A stretch of DNA of 64,000 nucleotides, taken from the NCBI RefSeq assembly GCF_007655135.1, contig NC_045129.1:35713122-35777121 (forward strand), read 5' to 3'. Under the pieces are notes generated by a model. That model saw nothing but the letters and a program-made list of their open reading frames with translations. It was not told the DNA's origin and searched no databases. Position numbers and translations under genes: made by a program. The stretch is from Punica granatum. Lineage: Eukaryota > Streptophyta > Magnoliopsida > Myrtales > Lythraceae. Shown here in pieces: positions 36,730 to 49,712 of the stretch (within the stretch, counting starts at the first letter, position 1; the number at the start of each line of letters is the position of its first letter).

Positions 36730-37435
36730 GGTATATAGAGTGTGCTGCAACTAATAGAGTCTACTTGTGTGTAAATTAAGGTGAAGGAATACATATGTGT
36801 GTGTGTGTGTGTGTATATATATAGCTTGTATATACATATATGTCTATACGAGGGGGAAGGCGAGGACTTTTTTTTTGGCTTATGGCGTTGTTGTTGATGA
36901 TACTATCAGGATACTCAAAATCAATTAGCTAATCATAAATATAATTAATTAATGATGGTCCAAATTAACTTGGGACCATGGCATAACAACAAATTTCCAA
37001 AAGAAATCTGTCAAGAGGTAGAACCAGCAATGGAAATGATTGGCCCGAGGGGAGATAAATCGAAAGAGACAATTTATTACAATTTAATAATCATAACATG
37101 AACTACTTAATAACTATTTTGATAGCTGCATCGGAAAAGGGGTTATTTAGTGTGGTGGGACTCAGTCGCTCAAATGTTCAATCAAAATGTTGAGTTCTTC
37201 GGCCTTGGCCCCATCAACCTACCAAGAAAAAAAATGTTGAATTCTCATTGTTGAAATTTTTAAATCACTCGAGTCTAATTTTCTGCCACCTCTTTACCTT
37301 TATGGTCGTCCGTAAACCTTCCTTATAATAATAATAAAAAGAAGAAAATCATCTATTTTTCACAAAAATTCTCTTAATATCCCAACATTATGCAATACAT
37401 TGTGTTCATGTCTCGCCACCTCTCGCTCTCTCGGT

Positions 37436-38664
37436 CGATGATCTTCATGACCACCTCGTGTCCTTATTCTGTCTTCAGCATATGAAGCCTGCAACAAAAT
37501 ATAACAGCATTAAAAATTGACTAGCTAGTTTGGTTTGCCATAGTTTTCTCGGGGCATACGATCAAATAATTTCGACTCGGCCATCGGCTCCATCTAGCTA
37601 GCCAGCCATACTGATACGTATATATGGGGAAAGTGTTAACTTGTTCCAATTTTGTTCTGTCAACTATAACGACTAGAACAATGTCTGGACAATTGCCCCG
37701 CACGCCATTCCCGACCATGTGTCCTAAAATTCACGGCACAACGACTATAGAGATCCTTTGTTAAAGGCAATGAGGTTATGAGTTCCGAAGCGTGATGATG
37801 TCTATACATATTTTCCACACGTCGCGTTGAAAATGAATTCGGACGTGTGATGGACCAAGGAAGCCACGAAAGCTGCTCTAGGCTGGATTTATTTTCCCAA
37901 GAGGAGAGGCAGGGCCCTGCAGTCTCAGCCCGCATTAATTGGGCTATAGAAGAAAGGAAGATGGCCTATCATGGATGGTCAATAGTGAAAGTTCCATAAT
38001 CGAACGCAGAATATTGAGCGTGTAATACACAATCAAATAGTTATGTAAAATTACATCTCTCGAATGACACATGCAAAGTAAAAAGGAGAAAGAGTTATAT
38101 AGCGGAACATTTATCATTCATGAATGAAATTTTATACGACTACTTAGTTAAGTATTACTCGCCCAACATTTTGTAATAGAAGGTCTGTGCAGTGCCAAGT
38201 ACAAGGCACAACCCATTATATGACTATGACAGCTGAAGAATTAATAGACAAGTTCATGGATTTGTTCGACAAATTATGATAGATTTCAAATCAAAATGAG
38301 CATAAATTTGGACAAGTTCGTGTTTTTTTCTTAATTTTTTTAATTCATTTATCGACAAAATACTGACGTGCGGTGAACTTCTTACTCCCTAACTTCTAAA
38401 GGATTTCTCCGAGAAAAAAATTTCCTTGGAAATTCGAAATCCATCGGAAAATTCTGCGTGCGTCTTCCGATTGATATCTCGTCGGAAGTCTATGGGAATT
38501 TCAAGGGGCGGTATTACCACGGAAGTTGGGCGTCCGAAATTCAAAATATTTCTTTGTACTGCCATTCCGGGAGCAATATCGCCGGCTCCCGGGGTGATGA
38601 ACCCTTCGTCCACAAGGACGACGTTGTGGGCTTCAAATTCACGATTCGGGGTGCTTTTCTCCAT
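37436..38664 (-). pseudogene. Degraded fourth MATE gene copy
   Basis: Exon 8 relic at about 37436-37491 shares GTCCTTATTCTGTCTTCAGC with copy C (plus-strand reading). Exon 7 relic at about 37639-37722 shares TTGTTCCAATT, TTCTGT, GCC/ACCATTCCCG and the CCTRARAATTCAC edge, in the correct order and spacing. Exon 1 may survive near 38560-38664: the minus-strand frame has FITPGAGDIAPG where intact copies have FTPGxxDIAPI, and the DNA shares ATATC..CGG..CCCGGGGTGA. Exons 2-6 are not recognisable. Exons 7-8 are convincing; the exon 1 relic is weaker. Confidence 0.7.
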
Positions 38665-38736
38665 TTTCCAGACGAAGTCTTCAGCTGATGCAATACTATT
38701 TTTTACTTTGTAGTAATTATAATATAATAGAGGGAG

Positions 38737-38890
38737 GAATTTTTTTTTAAAGAAATTTATATTTTCGATTACGAAGGCGGCATATGAATTATTATAAAAA
38801 TATTTAAAATTATATAAAAAGATACGAAAATCTCACTAATGAGAATTGAACTCATGACATTTTGGGTACGGAGTACCACAACATTAAATG
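38737..38890 (-). mobile_element. SINE copy, diverged
   Basis: On the minus strand: TGTTGTGGTACTCCGTACCC head, box B-like GAGTTCAATTCTC, and a tail containing TTCGTAATCGAAAATATA then an A/T run, as in other family members. Boundaries approximate. Confidence 0.5.
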
Positions 38891-39838
38891 TATGTTTCTT
38901 GATGAATGAGATTTTTCATGAATGTTCACACATCGTTTTCAAATAGTATATCTCCATCATGTGTATGCAACTTACCAAAAAAAAAAAAAAGGAAAAAGAG
39001 AGAAGATAATTTAAGAATTCAACTTAGAATTGACTATTGAGTGACTGGGTTTGGTACATTAATATTGTCCTCAACTTATAATCAAGAAATTTTATAAGTT
39101 TGATCATCGATAGAATTTCTGGTACCTCTTATTTTCTCTTCCCTATCTATCCCCTTTTAAATTCATGGATCTCATTTGTAGGCTCTGTTTGTATCTATCC
39201 CCTTATAAGCTCATAATTGAGTCTTTTTACCGAAAATAATTTGGCTTAGCAAAACATATCAACTTGCTGCAAGGGGCCTTTTGTATGGTCAAGATATGTT
39301 GGCGAATAATACTGATTTGAGTATCATGAATTTATGTCTCCTGTAAACATGTTGTGTGTGTGCCTGCATCAGTTTATATGCTTGTATTGCAAGAGTGTGC
39401 ACTAACAGTTGTTCAAATCGCGAGAGAATAGTGTCCAAGCCCATGCGTGAATAAGTTCACGCTCATCGAGAGATGTGTATATACCGTGCTAGTCGATGCA
39501 TACACGTATCAAAGGTTTCGAGTCAAAAAGTTAAGTTCGTAAGCGCGCGGACACACATAATCCATATGTGCTCGATCTTAGCTTGCTTTATTTCATTTTT
39601 TTCAATAAGAGAAAAATTGAAAAGGGTTACATGAATTATACGAAATGTCATTGGCGATCATGTATGCTAGCAATTCTAAAAGGAGCATGTCGTCAAAGTC
39701 GTCGATTGGCCCCGCAAAAGCTCATAGGATCCTCGAATCAGATTTGTTAAAAATGATTGATCAATCGATCGGTGAATCATCCTTTCGCCAAAATTCTTTC
39801 CATCTAGCTCCTTCGATGCCTATTTTGGTTCATTTTTT
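38891..39838. other. Intergenic, 3' flank of MATE-C
   Basis: No gene recognised. Plus-strand frames at 39568-39863 overlap the end of MATE-C and look like chance frames. Confidence 0.5.
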
Positions 39839-42800
39839 TCATTTCTCAACATCGTTCTTCTGATCTATGGTTTCAGAACCTTCTCGGCCTCCCCATGTCC
39901 TTATTCTGTCTTCAGCAATCGATGCCTGCCAAAAAATAATTAACCAAAAAGAAAAGAAAAAAAAGACACATATATAAGTTTAATTTTCCTTATTTTTCTC
40001 AAAACAAGAGGTGTCATCTTGAGCATTACCTCTTTGCTCCAATTTGTTCTGTAAACCATGAAGAACAGCACAATCGTTTGCAAGATCGTCCCACATACCA
40101 TTCCCGCCCATATCCCCTGAGAATCGACCAACAAATTAGATCCTCAGTCATACTAATTAAAGAGATTTTATTGTTAAATCCTCAATTAAGGTGATAAGAG
40201 CAAATATCGAATTTAAAAGGGAGAGTTTTCGGGCTCATGAACGTACCTCGACTCCCCAGCCGAGCTTGTAACCCATGATTAGACCCAATGGGACTCCAAA
40301 CAGGTAGTAGCATGCGATGTTCACGTACGCTACTGCAGCTTGCCATCCTGCTCCAACTGCCACGCCTGCACAGTTGCACTCCCATGCATTAAGAACACAC
40401 GTTGATCCAAGGAAGAGCTTCGAGTTTACAGGCTGATCGGTGTATGACCACAAGTTGAGGAACATGGAGAACATATGCGTACCTGACAGAACGGGCTGGA
40501 TGCTGTCCATGACTATGCAGAAGGCGAGCAGTGCAGTGAGCTTTTTGACAAGATCCTCAACGGAAGTGTCGCTCGAGAATAGGGAGGGGTAGTCATTCCT
40601 TGCTGCTATCAAGATAATCGAGACGATGACTCCAATCACAAATGATGTAATCACAGCTACACCTAATGAGAATATAGCAGTCCTCGGGTTACCCGCCCCG
40701 AGTTCGTTCGATACCCTCACACTGCAAACACAAGAAAAGTTCATCAATATCTAACACGGACGCTGTCAGGTTTGAGTTCTGCCTACTTATGGAACCAAGC
40801 AGATCAGTGAGATTAAATCGGCCTGGTACATAGGACTTAATCTACTGATGTGAATCAGTAAGTTATCGCAATTGGGCAAGTTACTTGATTCCGAAAATGG
40901 AAAATATCAAATGCGAAATAGATCATACGTACTCATGGGCACGCATACCTTATTGCAGCGTTCATGCCAAGAGTCACCATGACTGTCCAACCCAAGATGT
41001 TCATGCTGCAATTTTCAAGGAAAAATTAATATTAATCATTCAATGAATATGTGCAATTCATTTGTTCGATTTGTAATTTTCAAGGAAGAAATAATATTTA
41101 ATCATTCCATTTTCATTTGATTTTTCTATTTTTTTCTTAGTTTAAAATCCTAAATAAAAAGAAAATTCTTTTCTTTTTTTCCTTCCATAACAGGAAAGGA
41201 CCGATAACTGACTAATTCGGCTTGAATTGAATTAATGACGGTCGTCGAATTTCTGTATATTTGGGTAGACACTGAAAAAAGATGTTATTGCTTGACAGGG
41301 TTTGTTAATAAATGACGCATGCTTGTTTTTCCTCGGAAGAAAAAGTAATTGCAGACAATGACATGTGGGCTGGATCCAGACCATGAATCAGGCCCGACAT
41401 TTATTTCAAGTTCGGCTTTAATTCAACCTCTTAAATGGGATCCAATTCTCGGAAAAAGAATTTAATGCCGTGACACTTGTCATCAATTCGGAATATTGAC
41501 TTCCGTCATTTATTTTGAATAATCCTCCGTTCCCTATTGCCTTATGAGACTTACACTTATTTTATTATTCAAGGAAAAAAAAAAAGAACTTACTTATTTT
41601 ATATAATGAAATTGACAAAGAAAAAAATTCACATTTTATCCCGTGCAATGCTCGGGTTTCACCTTGAGTAACCAAAAAGGCATAGACGCGGGCGTGCAGC
41701 GAAATTGAAAGATCGGGGAAGGGACTTACCAAATGGACAAAGCATCGACAGAAACTTCTGCGTTTTTTAGATATCCAGCAAACAAGATCAGCGCCATAAA
41801 ATACCAAACTTCCAAGCTGCATGAGACCAAACAATTTGATTAAAAAATATATATATATACGATTGATCCCCATATGTCACAATTCCGTACATAGAACTGA
41901 AATACTTGTGCACATGAAATAATCTACCGATCAAATTATTGCTTTAGGTCTTACTTTATAATGTCCAAATGGATAATATTATTTTCTCACCAGATAGTCA
42001 AACCAATCGTTTTATCACACACACACATAAAAATATCATATAGACATACACGCACAAGTTTTCTTAGCAAAATATGGATGATTGGACTAGCTGGTGGCAG
42101 ATTCTAATTGATTTTTCTAACATATAAGATTCAATGCCAAAATTTTCCACAATCATAGTAACACAAGTTTCCGAGAGAAGTGGATCTCGTTGCAGCGGCA
42201 CTCGCTATCAATCTGATGCTAAAGACAATATATATCAGATCAATTAATTAGTCATTTCCACTCGAATAAACGGTGGGAGCCGCACATAATTCGTGGCAAA
42301 GGTCTATAATATATACATCGACTCGATGCCATTCCCTTATTATTATGGATAATGATGGCGGTCCAATTATGCATATATAATTATGAGAAACTTGATATGG
42401 TAAGAGCATTTTTTTGGTACATATATTTTCTCCTAAAATGTTTTTCAGAAGAATATTTCAAAATTCTTCTTTGAAATTCTTTTTTAAAATGATGAGATAT
42501 TCTTAACTTATAAATTAAAATTAATCACTACTCAAAGAAGCATAGTCTCAAAAACGAAGCGCTTCCAAATTTTGAACTATTTATATTCCAAAAAAATTTT
42601 AATGAACCAATTTTTGGTGTGACTCACCAGAGCATCACGGCGGAGGCGAGAGACAGTCGGACGAACCCCCATAGGTTCTGGAAGGCCTTCCAAGAGAAGC
42701 CGGACCAGGCACGGCCGCAAGTCCCGCTGAAGATATAGACGAGCTGAGCGACAACGATGATCACCCACGAGGCATTGAGGACCACAGCGGCCCCAACAAG

Positions 42801-43237
42801 GCCCCACCCGAGCTTCAACATGAAGAGCCAGCTGAAGACGGCGTGGAGGACGAGCACGACTCCCGAGATCGCAGCCATGACCATGATCTTGCTCTGTGCC
42901 TGCAGGAACTTTGCGATCGGGAAGTTAATGGCGTACGCGAAGAGCTGGGGGATCATCCATATCGCAAACACCCCCGCAGCCTCGGATATCTGCGCGGTCT
43001 GCCCTATCAGCTTCAGGATCTGTTGGGCGAACACGTAGAGGAGGCTGAGGACGAGGGCCGTGGAGTTGAGGATGACCCACGACCGTTGCATATAGATTCC
43101 GAGCATGTCAAGTTGCCCGGCCCCGAACGCCTGGCCGCACAGCGTCTCCAGCGCGCTTCCCATCCCAAGCTGCATGATCATCACCGTACAATCATCGTCG
43201 ACGTTATAACTAAGAAACTTCTTACGATAAATAAATT

Positions 43238-43277
<40 letters not shown>

Positions 43278-43975
43278 CTCTCTCTTCTCGCGGAACGAAT
43301 ACTCGAATGTGTCATGGTATTCTATTTAGCATAGTCCAATCCCTCTCGGGACGAACGTTTTGATTCCTCAGTCGATCGCAACCATGAGTTCACTAGCTAA
43401 TTACTAAAGGAGACATGCTATTGGATTGGGGGTATAACAATGACGAATATTATATTACATTGGCCGGAAAATTCATTAGTGTAAACCAGAAATTCATTAC
43501 AATGTTGTCGGGGAAATCGTGGGGAAGCTATGGAGCGGGATCAAAGAACTTGTTAATTTCGTGGGATATACATTCAAATGTAGAGATGTCGTTGCCCTGT
43601 TTAAGTAGATAATAATCATAATACCATGATGCCAAAGGAGAAGCCAGCGATGACGGAGTTCTCAACCGAGACGGCAGCAAGAGCAATGGTACTGACATGT
43701 CCGGCTAACAGTTGCGTGATAGCGCCGAGCGAGTACTGGCAGAGGGAGGTGAATATGGCAGGGCCGGCGAGGTACCACAGCTTCTTTGTCTCGACAGAGA
43801 ACTCCCGGAAGAAGTCCCGGACACTGGTAATAGGGCCGATGTCTTCCCTCCCGGGAGTGAAGAAGGCGCCAGCGGAGGGACGGTGCGGCTGCTCAAGGAG
43901 GTGCCCGCCGTCGTCTTCATGGATGGATTGGTCCACCTCTCCTGGAGAGAGAAGGGGCTGCTTACCATTCTCCAT
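39839..43975 (-). CDS. MATE efflux transporter (DETOXIFICATION), copy C
   Basis: Eight exons on the minus strand: 43975-43625, 43169-42628, 41816-41730, 41005-40949, 40721-40483, 40365-40247, 40116-40030 and 39925-39839, total 1569 nt, 522 aa. Internal exon lengths (542, 87, 57, 239, 119, 87) equal those of copies A and B. It carries LGMGSALETLCGQAFGAGQ, YMQRSWVIL, VRVSNELGAGNPRTAIFS and GVAVGAGWQAAVAYVNIACY. It is clearly more diverged (for example CMNILGWTVMVTLGMNAAIS against CMNIVGWTIMAALGMNAAVS), so it separated before the A/B duplication. A GA tract lies in intron 1 and another upstream of the start. No lesions seen. Confidence 0.9.
43242..43272. repeat. GA microsatellite, MATE-C intron 1
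   Basis: A pure AG run of about 31 bases lies 70 bp inside intron 1 from exon 2. Confidence 0.85.
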
Positions 43976-44054
43976 TGATGTTTATATGGTCTCAGTGCAG
44001 TTATCCCCTTTGGAGAGGTAGACAGTGATTTTTTGCAGTTTGATTGCTTATATA

Positions 44055-44080
<26 letters not shown>
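44055..44080. repeat. GA microsatellite upstream of MATE-C
   Basis: A pure AG run about 80-105 bp upstream of the MATE-C ATG, CT-rich on its coding strand, probably in the 5' UTR or core promoter. Confidence 0.85.
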
Positions 44081-44086
<6 letters not shown>

Positions 44087-44251
44087 CGACAGAGATTTGG
44101 TCCATTTGGGTGGGCATATGCACGTAGCAAAGATTCATATGGGCATCTCCAGGATCCGGTCAATTTTGTTACGCAAAAAAACAAAAATTCTATGGGCAAC
44201 AATGGTTACTTAATTAATTTCCTAATGGTATTAATTAAGAAATATAATTAA

Positions 44252-44411
44252 GGCAAACAGGGTGTAGTGCAAAGGTGTACATCCTCGTCTAACAATCAAG
44301 AAGTTGCAGGTTCGATATTCAGTGACACTATCCATATCCTTTCATTAGCTATTAATAATTATATTTCAGTGTATTAGACTCATTAGTCTTTCTTGTAATC
44401 GAGAAAAAAAA
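44252..44411 (+). mobile_element. SINE copy with target-site duplication
   Basis: Head with box A TAGTGCAAAGG (perfect TRGYNNARNNG), box B-like GGTTCGATATTC about 40 bp later, 3' part CATTAGCTATTAATAATTAT through TTTCTTGTAATCGAGAAAAA. Flanks AATATAATTAA (44241-44251) and AATATAGTTAA (44412-44422) form an 11-bp target duplication with one change. This is the best-preserved member. Confidence 0.8.
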
Positions 44412-44425
44412 AATATAGTTAATAC

Positions 44426-44572
44426 AAGAAAGAGGGTAAGTGCAATGACCCTGCCATCGCCTATCCACCTAAAGGTTGCACATTCAGTTCTTATTGAGGA
44501 ATCACTCGTGCTTTTTTATTAACTTTTAGAAATTTTATTTTATTGTATTAGATTTTTTAGCCTCCCGCTATA
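44426..44572 (+). mobile_element. SINE copy adjacent to the previous one
   Basis: GAGGGTAAGTGCAATGACCC head, GGTTGCACATTCAG at the box B position, 3' part AGAAATTTTATTTTATTGTA then TTAGATTTTTTAGCC. It follows the previous SINE within 15 bp. No clear target duplication. Confidence 0.6.
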
Positions 44573-44736
44573 TATATATATAAATATGAAAGATATGATG
44601 ATTGATCCTATGGCTTTGTCTCATATATATATATATATATATATATAAATCTTGGAATGAAATTCTTAAAGATAATGAATTGATTTCCAACCCTAAATGG
44701 CTACATCCATTTGATTTATTGTGTTGACGGGCATAA

Positions 44737-44770
<34 letters not shown>

Positions 44771-45417
44771 ATATTATATATAAAAGTACTAGGTTTTTAG
44801 AAAATTACTATAGAAAATTCCATTTATTTATAATATAAAAATTTAAATTCAATAATATTTATTAATGTGGATTTTAACGTTACATTTGTATATAACATAA
44901 AAAAAAATTAAATTTAGTATAAGATTCTTCATTATTTTTACATTTACATGATATCAATAATTATATTTACTTTATATGTGTGTGAGGATAATTTTGTTCT
45001 TAAAAATATATCATATGAATTCTTTTAAATCCTAAGATGAGTATATATATTATATGGTGATAAGAAAATATAATTAATTCTAAAAGCGAATCTTTTTTCC
45101 ATATCTATATATAGATTATAATTAAAATAAATTTTTAAAATTATATGATGTGAAAAATTACATTATATTTTAGTAATATAAAAAATTCAAATAAACTAAA
45201 AAACGTAGACTTTTTTTGTGTATCTAAACAAATATTCGATCATTTGTCTACCGATAATTATTTTAAACAATTACCAATATAGATTTCATATGTATATATA
45301 TTTCTAGAACATATACATTTATTTTATTATTTCTTTATTTATTTAATAAATATTTTATTAATGTGAATTAATTATATATATTTAAAATTTGACCACTATT
45401 TAATGCACTTGTATTCC

Positions 45418-45471
<54 letters not shown>

Positions 45472-48400
45472 TAGATGAGGCGTTTCCCCACCTTTATTTC
45501 CATTTTACCCTTAAATAATAATATTATAAATTTGCCCCTTTACATGATTAACTCAACCAAATTAATTTTTGAAATCATCGTATCTTTTGATTAATGTCCA
45601 TTCATTCAAATAATACAAGTGTATTAACTTTTCAAGAGGCCGTTGAATCCCCTAGGGCGAAATGAAACTTACAAATCACTTATTTTTAATTAGAAAATTA
45701 TGTCTTTTCTTAGCATAACAAAAAAACTATAAAGATTCTACCAAAAATAAAAGAGAAAACTATAACTTAATAAGAAAATAAATTAAATGTTAAATTAGTA
45801 TTGGTAAATTTACTCATTCATTATATAAATTATAGCGAAAAGTATAATTTTTAGTCCCATAGATTAAGTGATTTTTCTATATTCATCCTATTTCTATTTT
45901 CTTTTCTATTTTCGTTCTCTACCATTTGTCAGTTTTCTATTTTCATCCTTCCGTTAATTTAACCGTTAAGTTCGCTGACATGGAATCCAATTAGATGCCC
46001 AATTAGACACATGGACGCCAACATTTTTTACTGATCGAAGTGCTTTGCTTGCTCATTATCTGGAGGATGACGATGATATTAATTTAGAGTCTACTATAGA
46101 GCGATGTGCCCCTCCAAAAAAGAATTCCCCCATTTTTTTTTCCAATTTATTTTGTCTGGCCTTTTTTTTTTTAATTTAGGCTCAATTGACTTATGAATGT
46201 TGTGCAGGACTGGACTTTATGAGAATCTTGATGTTACAGTGCGAGAGCTTAAGTGAAATGACCTAGATATGTCATATTAGATACCGATCTTGGATTAGGG
46301 ACTGATTCTATTATTTTCACTTATTGGAGCATCGTGCTTCCTTATCGACTGAAAGATGGCAATGATATTAATTTTTTAGAGAGTCTAATATGACTCGATA
46401 AAATGAACTTTTGTTCCTAGCATGTTTATTCTTGATTGCAATTATGCGATTTAAAAGTAGGTATACATGTTTTAATATATATACCAAATTTATTCATATA
46501 ATTATTTAATATTCACAAACAACCAATATGTTCTAGGATTCGATCAAGTCAGCAAAAATAGGATCAAAATGTTCATCTCTAATTATTGATTGAATGGCCT
46601 ATTTCGACCCGCCGCAAAGCACGGTTATTGTCCATAGTAGTATTAATGACAAAGGCTCATCGCACCTAGGATAAATATAACCCTACGTTTCAATGAAATT
46701 TTCTATGGATAGCATCATAGTCTAATTTGTTTTCATAATCCAATTTCAATATTTAATTAATAATTAAGAAAGAGTTTATTGAATATGTGTTTTAGTAAAT
46801 TTAAATCCTTTGAAGATAAGAGAGATACGAGAAAAGATAATAGGGAGACAGTAAAGTTCAAGGATAGAGAAAGGAACCGGAGGAATTGACACTTTCTTCT
46901 ATTTACAAAAAGAGGATCGTTAAATAAGAGATAGAGAATAAAATGTATAAAAATCACATCAATAAAAACCGAATGAATAATCTCTTGATCCAGCCGAGAG
47001 TGAGTACCATCATACCGTACTCCCTCTCTCCTTAAAGATGTTTGTAGGGAAATAAACCAAGTAACCTCACCAAAATAATAAAATCCTTAATTTTCTCATA
47101 GTAAATATACCAAACACGTATACATTTTTCGTTTCACAATTAAATCTTTTAAGAAAACAATTCTTTTTTGCCTCAACTTTAATAAAACAAATTTAATATC
47201 ACTTTTTATATAATAATCCGGTTATATTAACAAATTTTGAGGAAGGAGGTAGTTGGTATAACAAGTTTGATGCTCCGCCCTCCCTATCTTGATATTGGCT
47301 TTAAGAAGTTGCCCAACAAATGGGTTGCAAAACTTATTTATGCAATATTCTATATGTCGATACCCCATATTGTCTCTTGGACATCGACGATAATGCAGAA
47401 CATCGAAAAATCCAGGCACAGTTAAGTTCTTGGAGGCATCTTCCGTTTGATAGAAGAGAATAGCTAGATAAGGGAAAGAAATATTGAGACGAGGAGAATT
47501 CCATTAGCGAAGATCGAATTCAAATTCTGTATAAGTTCCAGGTCAAGGATGATGTCACAGCACAACATCCATTTTCTTAGCACCTAATTGATTTTGTTTA
47601 TGTGCATCTCATAGTCAGATGAGTCAATCATCTTTTTGAATGATGGCACTGTTTGCACATAGCTTTCTTTCCTTTTTTTTTTTTTGTCAATGAGCATAGA
47701 ACAGGCTAAGAATCAGAAGTGTGACGACAAACATATTTATATACATAAACAGATTATTCGGTGATCCTACCTCGTCACGTAATATGAGGAAGTACTAATA
47801 AAATTATAATAAACTAAATAATAAATGTTAATCACTCGATTAATTGTGATAAATTTTCTTAATTGAAACAAGCTTATTAATTCTTTCTCACCACATCATT
47901 ATGAGATAAGATCATTTAAAATTTTCTCATATACATATGATCAAAAGTAGAAAATCGAAGCAAGGAAATCCCAACCAAATGGCCAAAAGGTGCGTTGAAA
48001 TACTCCCTGAATTAGGCTTCTTAACAAAAACGAGAACATAACATTAGCTGGAAAATGCACGGACCCTATCCAATCAAAAGTCGTTTTTAGACACGTTTTC
48101 AATACTTTGATTTAAATCGCGATCTGTTCCGACAATAATAACTTCTAAAAGTTAGTTGATTTATATGGATCGAGCGGCTATGACGTAACCCTTGCATTCG
48201 TAAATTTAATTACCTACTACTTACTATTTGGAGATTTGAGAAACTTTTAATTTGAATGCTGTGTGGCTGGCCTGCCTCATATTCTTGGAGGGAAACCTGT
48301 CTTCGTTACAATGGTATAATCAATAAGGCTAGAATGGTATTATAGACCTGAGAATAAAACAGAGAAGCTTTCTATGGTTGAAAAATCAAACTTCGAAAGT

Positions 48401-48879
48401 TATGATACTTTCATGTATATGATTTATTTTTTCATAAAACTTTGAATTAGGTCGATCAAATATGGATATGATTTTCTTTACTTGTTAGGAAAGAAAGTGA
48501 GAATAATATCTAATCAAAATTCCATTCAACGTGCTTCGTGGGACATTATAAATATAAAATATTTAAAATCTTGGACCCAACATTGAAGATCCAAAACAGA
48601 CTTTTCCGGCCGTCTGAAAGTCGAGCGTGATTGACATGAAATTATTTTTCTATTGCATAAATTTTAATTTCATGAGGCCAAACTAAAATTACATTTTTAA
48701 TTGATGATTCATCTACAAAAGTTCCAGCTGATGATATTGATATGGGATGTAACTTTATTAATACGAATATTTCGTTAAAAAAAGTATATATAAAATTACT
48801 AATTTCCATGTATTTTCTAGAAAAACATCTCGACTTTCATTAATTGTAGGTGAACTTGGCAGCTGATCATTAATAAATG
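44573..48879. other. AT-rich intergenic DNA with TA microsatellites
   Basis: No gene recognised. Holds several TA tracts (44570-44583, 44627-44647, 44742-44769 and a 48-bp pure run at 45422-45469). Frames at 46757-46957 and 47222-47425 are open on both strands with no recognisable domain. Confidence 0.5.
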
Positions 48880-48955
48880 GACTGTTATATCCATTTATTA
48901 ATTATTAAGATTTTTATTTTATTATATCATATCAATGGGTCTTTTTTGTAATCAG
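48880..48955 (+). mobile_element. 5'-truncated SINE copy
   Basis: Only the family 3' part is recognisable: ATTTATTAATTATTAAGATT, TTTATTTTATTATATCATAT, GGGTCTTTTTTGTAATCAGA. Boundaries approximate. Confidence 0.5.
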
Positions 48956-49678
48956 AAATCATCAAATAGCACTAGTCAACCTCATAGATAAATAATTGAT
49001 TTTGTCCATTTTCGTTCTTTTTTGGCATAATGCTTATTTATTTCTGAAACACAGCAAAAATTTCTTATATTATGAACAATAATTTTCAAAGTGTACTTCA
49101 CTGTATTACAGTGTATATGCCATTTATATGTTAAAGTTGACAAGAGCCAACTGTTGACCGACAAAGCGACCATTATTCATTAAAATAATAAAAAAAAGCG
49201 ACCACTAGATGAATCTTACAATAGAAAATAATTTTGTTTTTAAAGTCAATCGAAAATTAATTTCATCTAGAAAAGGGGGTGAATTTGTGCAATTATACAT
49301 TCATGTATCTAAACTTAAAAGAGATTCTGAGTTTGATCTAGCATCGTTTATGCTCCCCTCTTCTATCCACTTGCTAGACCCATGACCTCCTTGTATTCGT
49401 CATCTAATTCCATATCCCCTCTCTTTTTTTTTTTTTGTAAATCCTAATATCCGGAAGTACAATGAATCTCGACTAAATTAGTCGAGTCGGATCGGTCAAC
49501 TAAAGAGTAAAGCTCTCCTAATCAAGGATTATTTTCATTCACAAGACTTGAATTAGAGATCTTATTTAAAGAAAACAAACGTCAAACTTATTGAACCAAC
49601 TTGGATTAATTCCACTTTTTTGTTATCAGATTTTCTTTCTTTCTTTTTACCCCTTTGCCCCTACTTTCATTGAACTAA

Positions 49679-49712
49679 CTAGCGGTGAAACCCCGTGCTG
49701 TGCATGGGTGTA
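49679..49712 (-). mobile_element. Helitron-like 3' terminus, minus orientation
   Basis: On the minus strand CCCATGCACAGCACGGGG forms a hairpin, followed by TTTCACCG and CTAG then T. It matches the terminus at 3063-3091. The body would extend to the right, but no 5' end was identified. Confidence 0.4.

Larger units (their letters stand above)
29268..36885. repeat. Segmental duplication unit B (MATE gene plus flanks)
   Basis: This is the second copy of the unit at 23157-29245. Its left edge (GGTGACTTTTCTCAGCGTTTTT) resembles the bases just after the RPL27A stop codon (GGTGATTTTTGTTAGCAATTTT), followed by a gap of about 65 bp relative to unit A and then continuous similarity. Unit B is longer because of insertions, including a SINE in intron 4 and about 400 bp in intron 1. 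Confidence 0.85.

Noticed and set aside
38458..38688. 76-codon plus-strand frame slightly reminiscent of a plant S-protein homologue
   Set aside because: Resemblance limited to a few residues; no signal peptide; the opposite strand fits a MATE exon 1 relic better.
40247..40365. Possible frameshift in MATE-C exon 6
   Set aside because: On recounting, the exon is 119 nt as in copies A and B and the frame is continuous.
47222..47425. Overlapping open frames on both strands
   Set aside because: Neither translation matches a family I recognise, and both are short.
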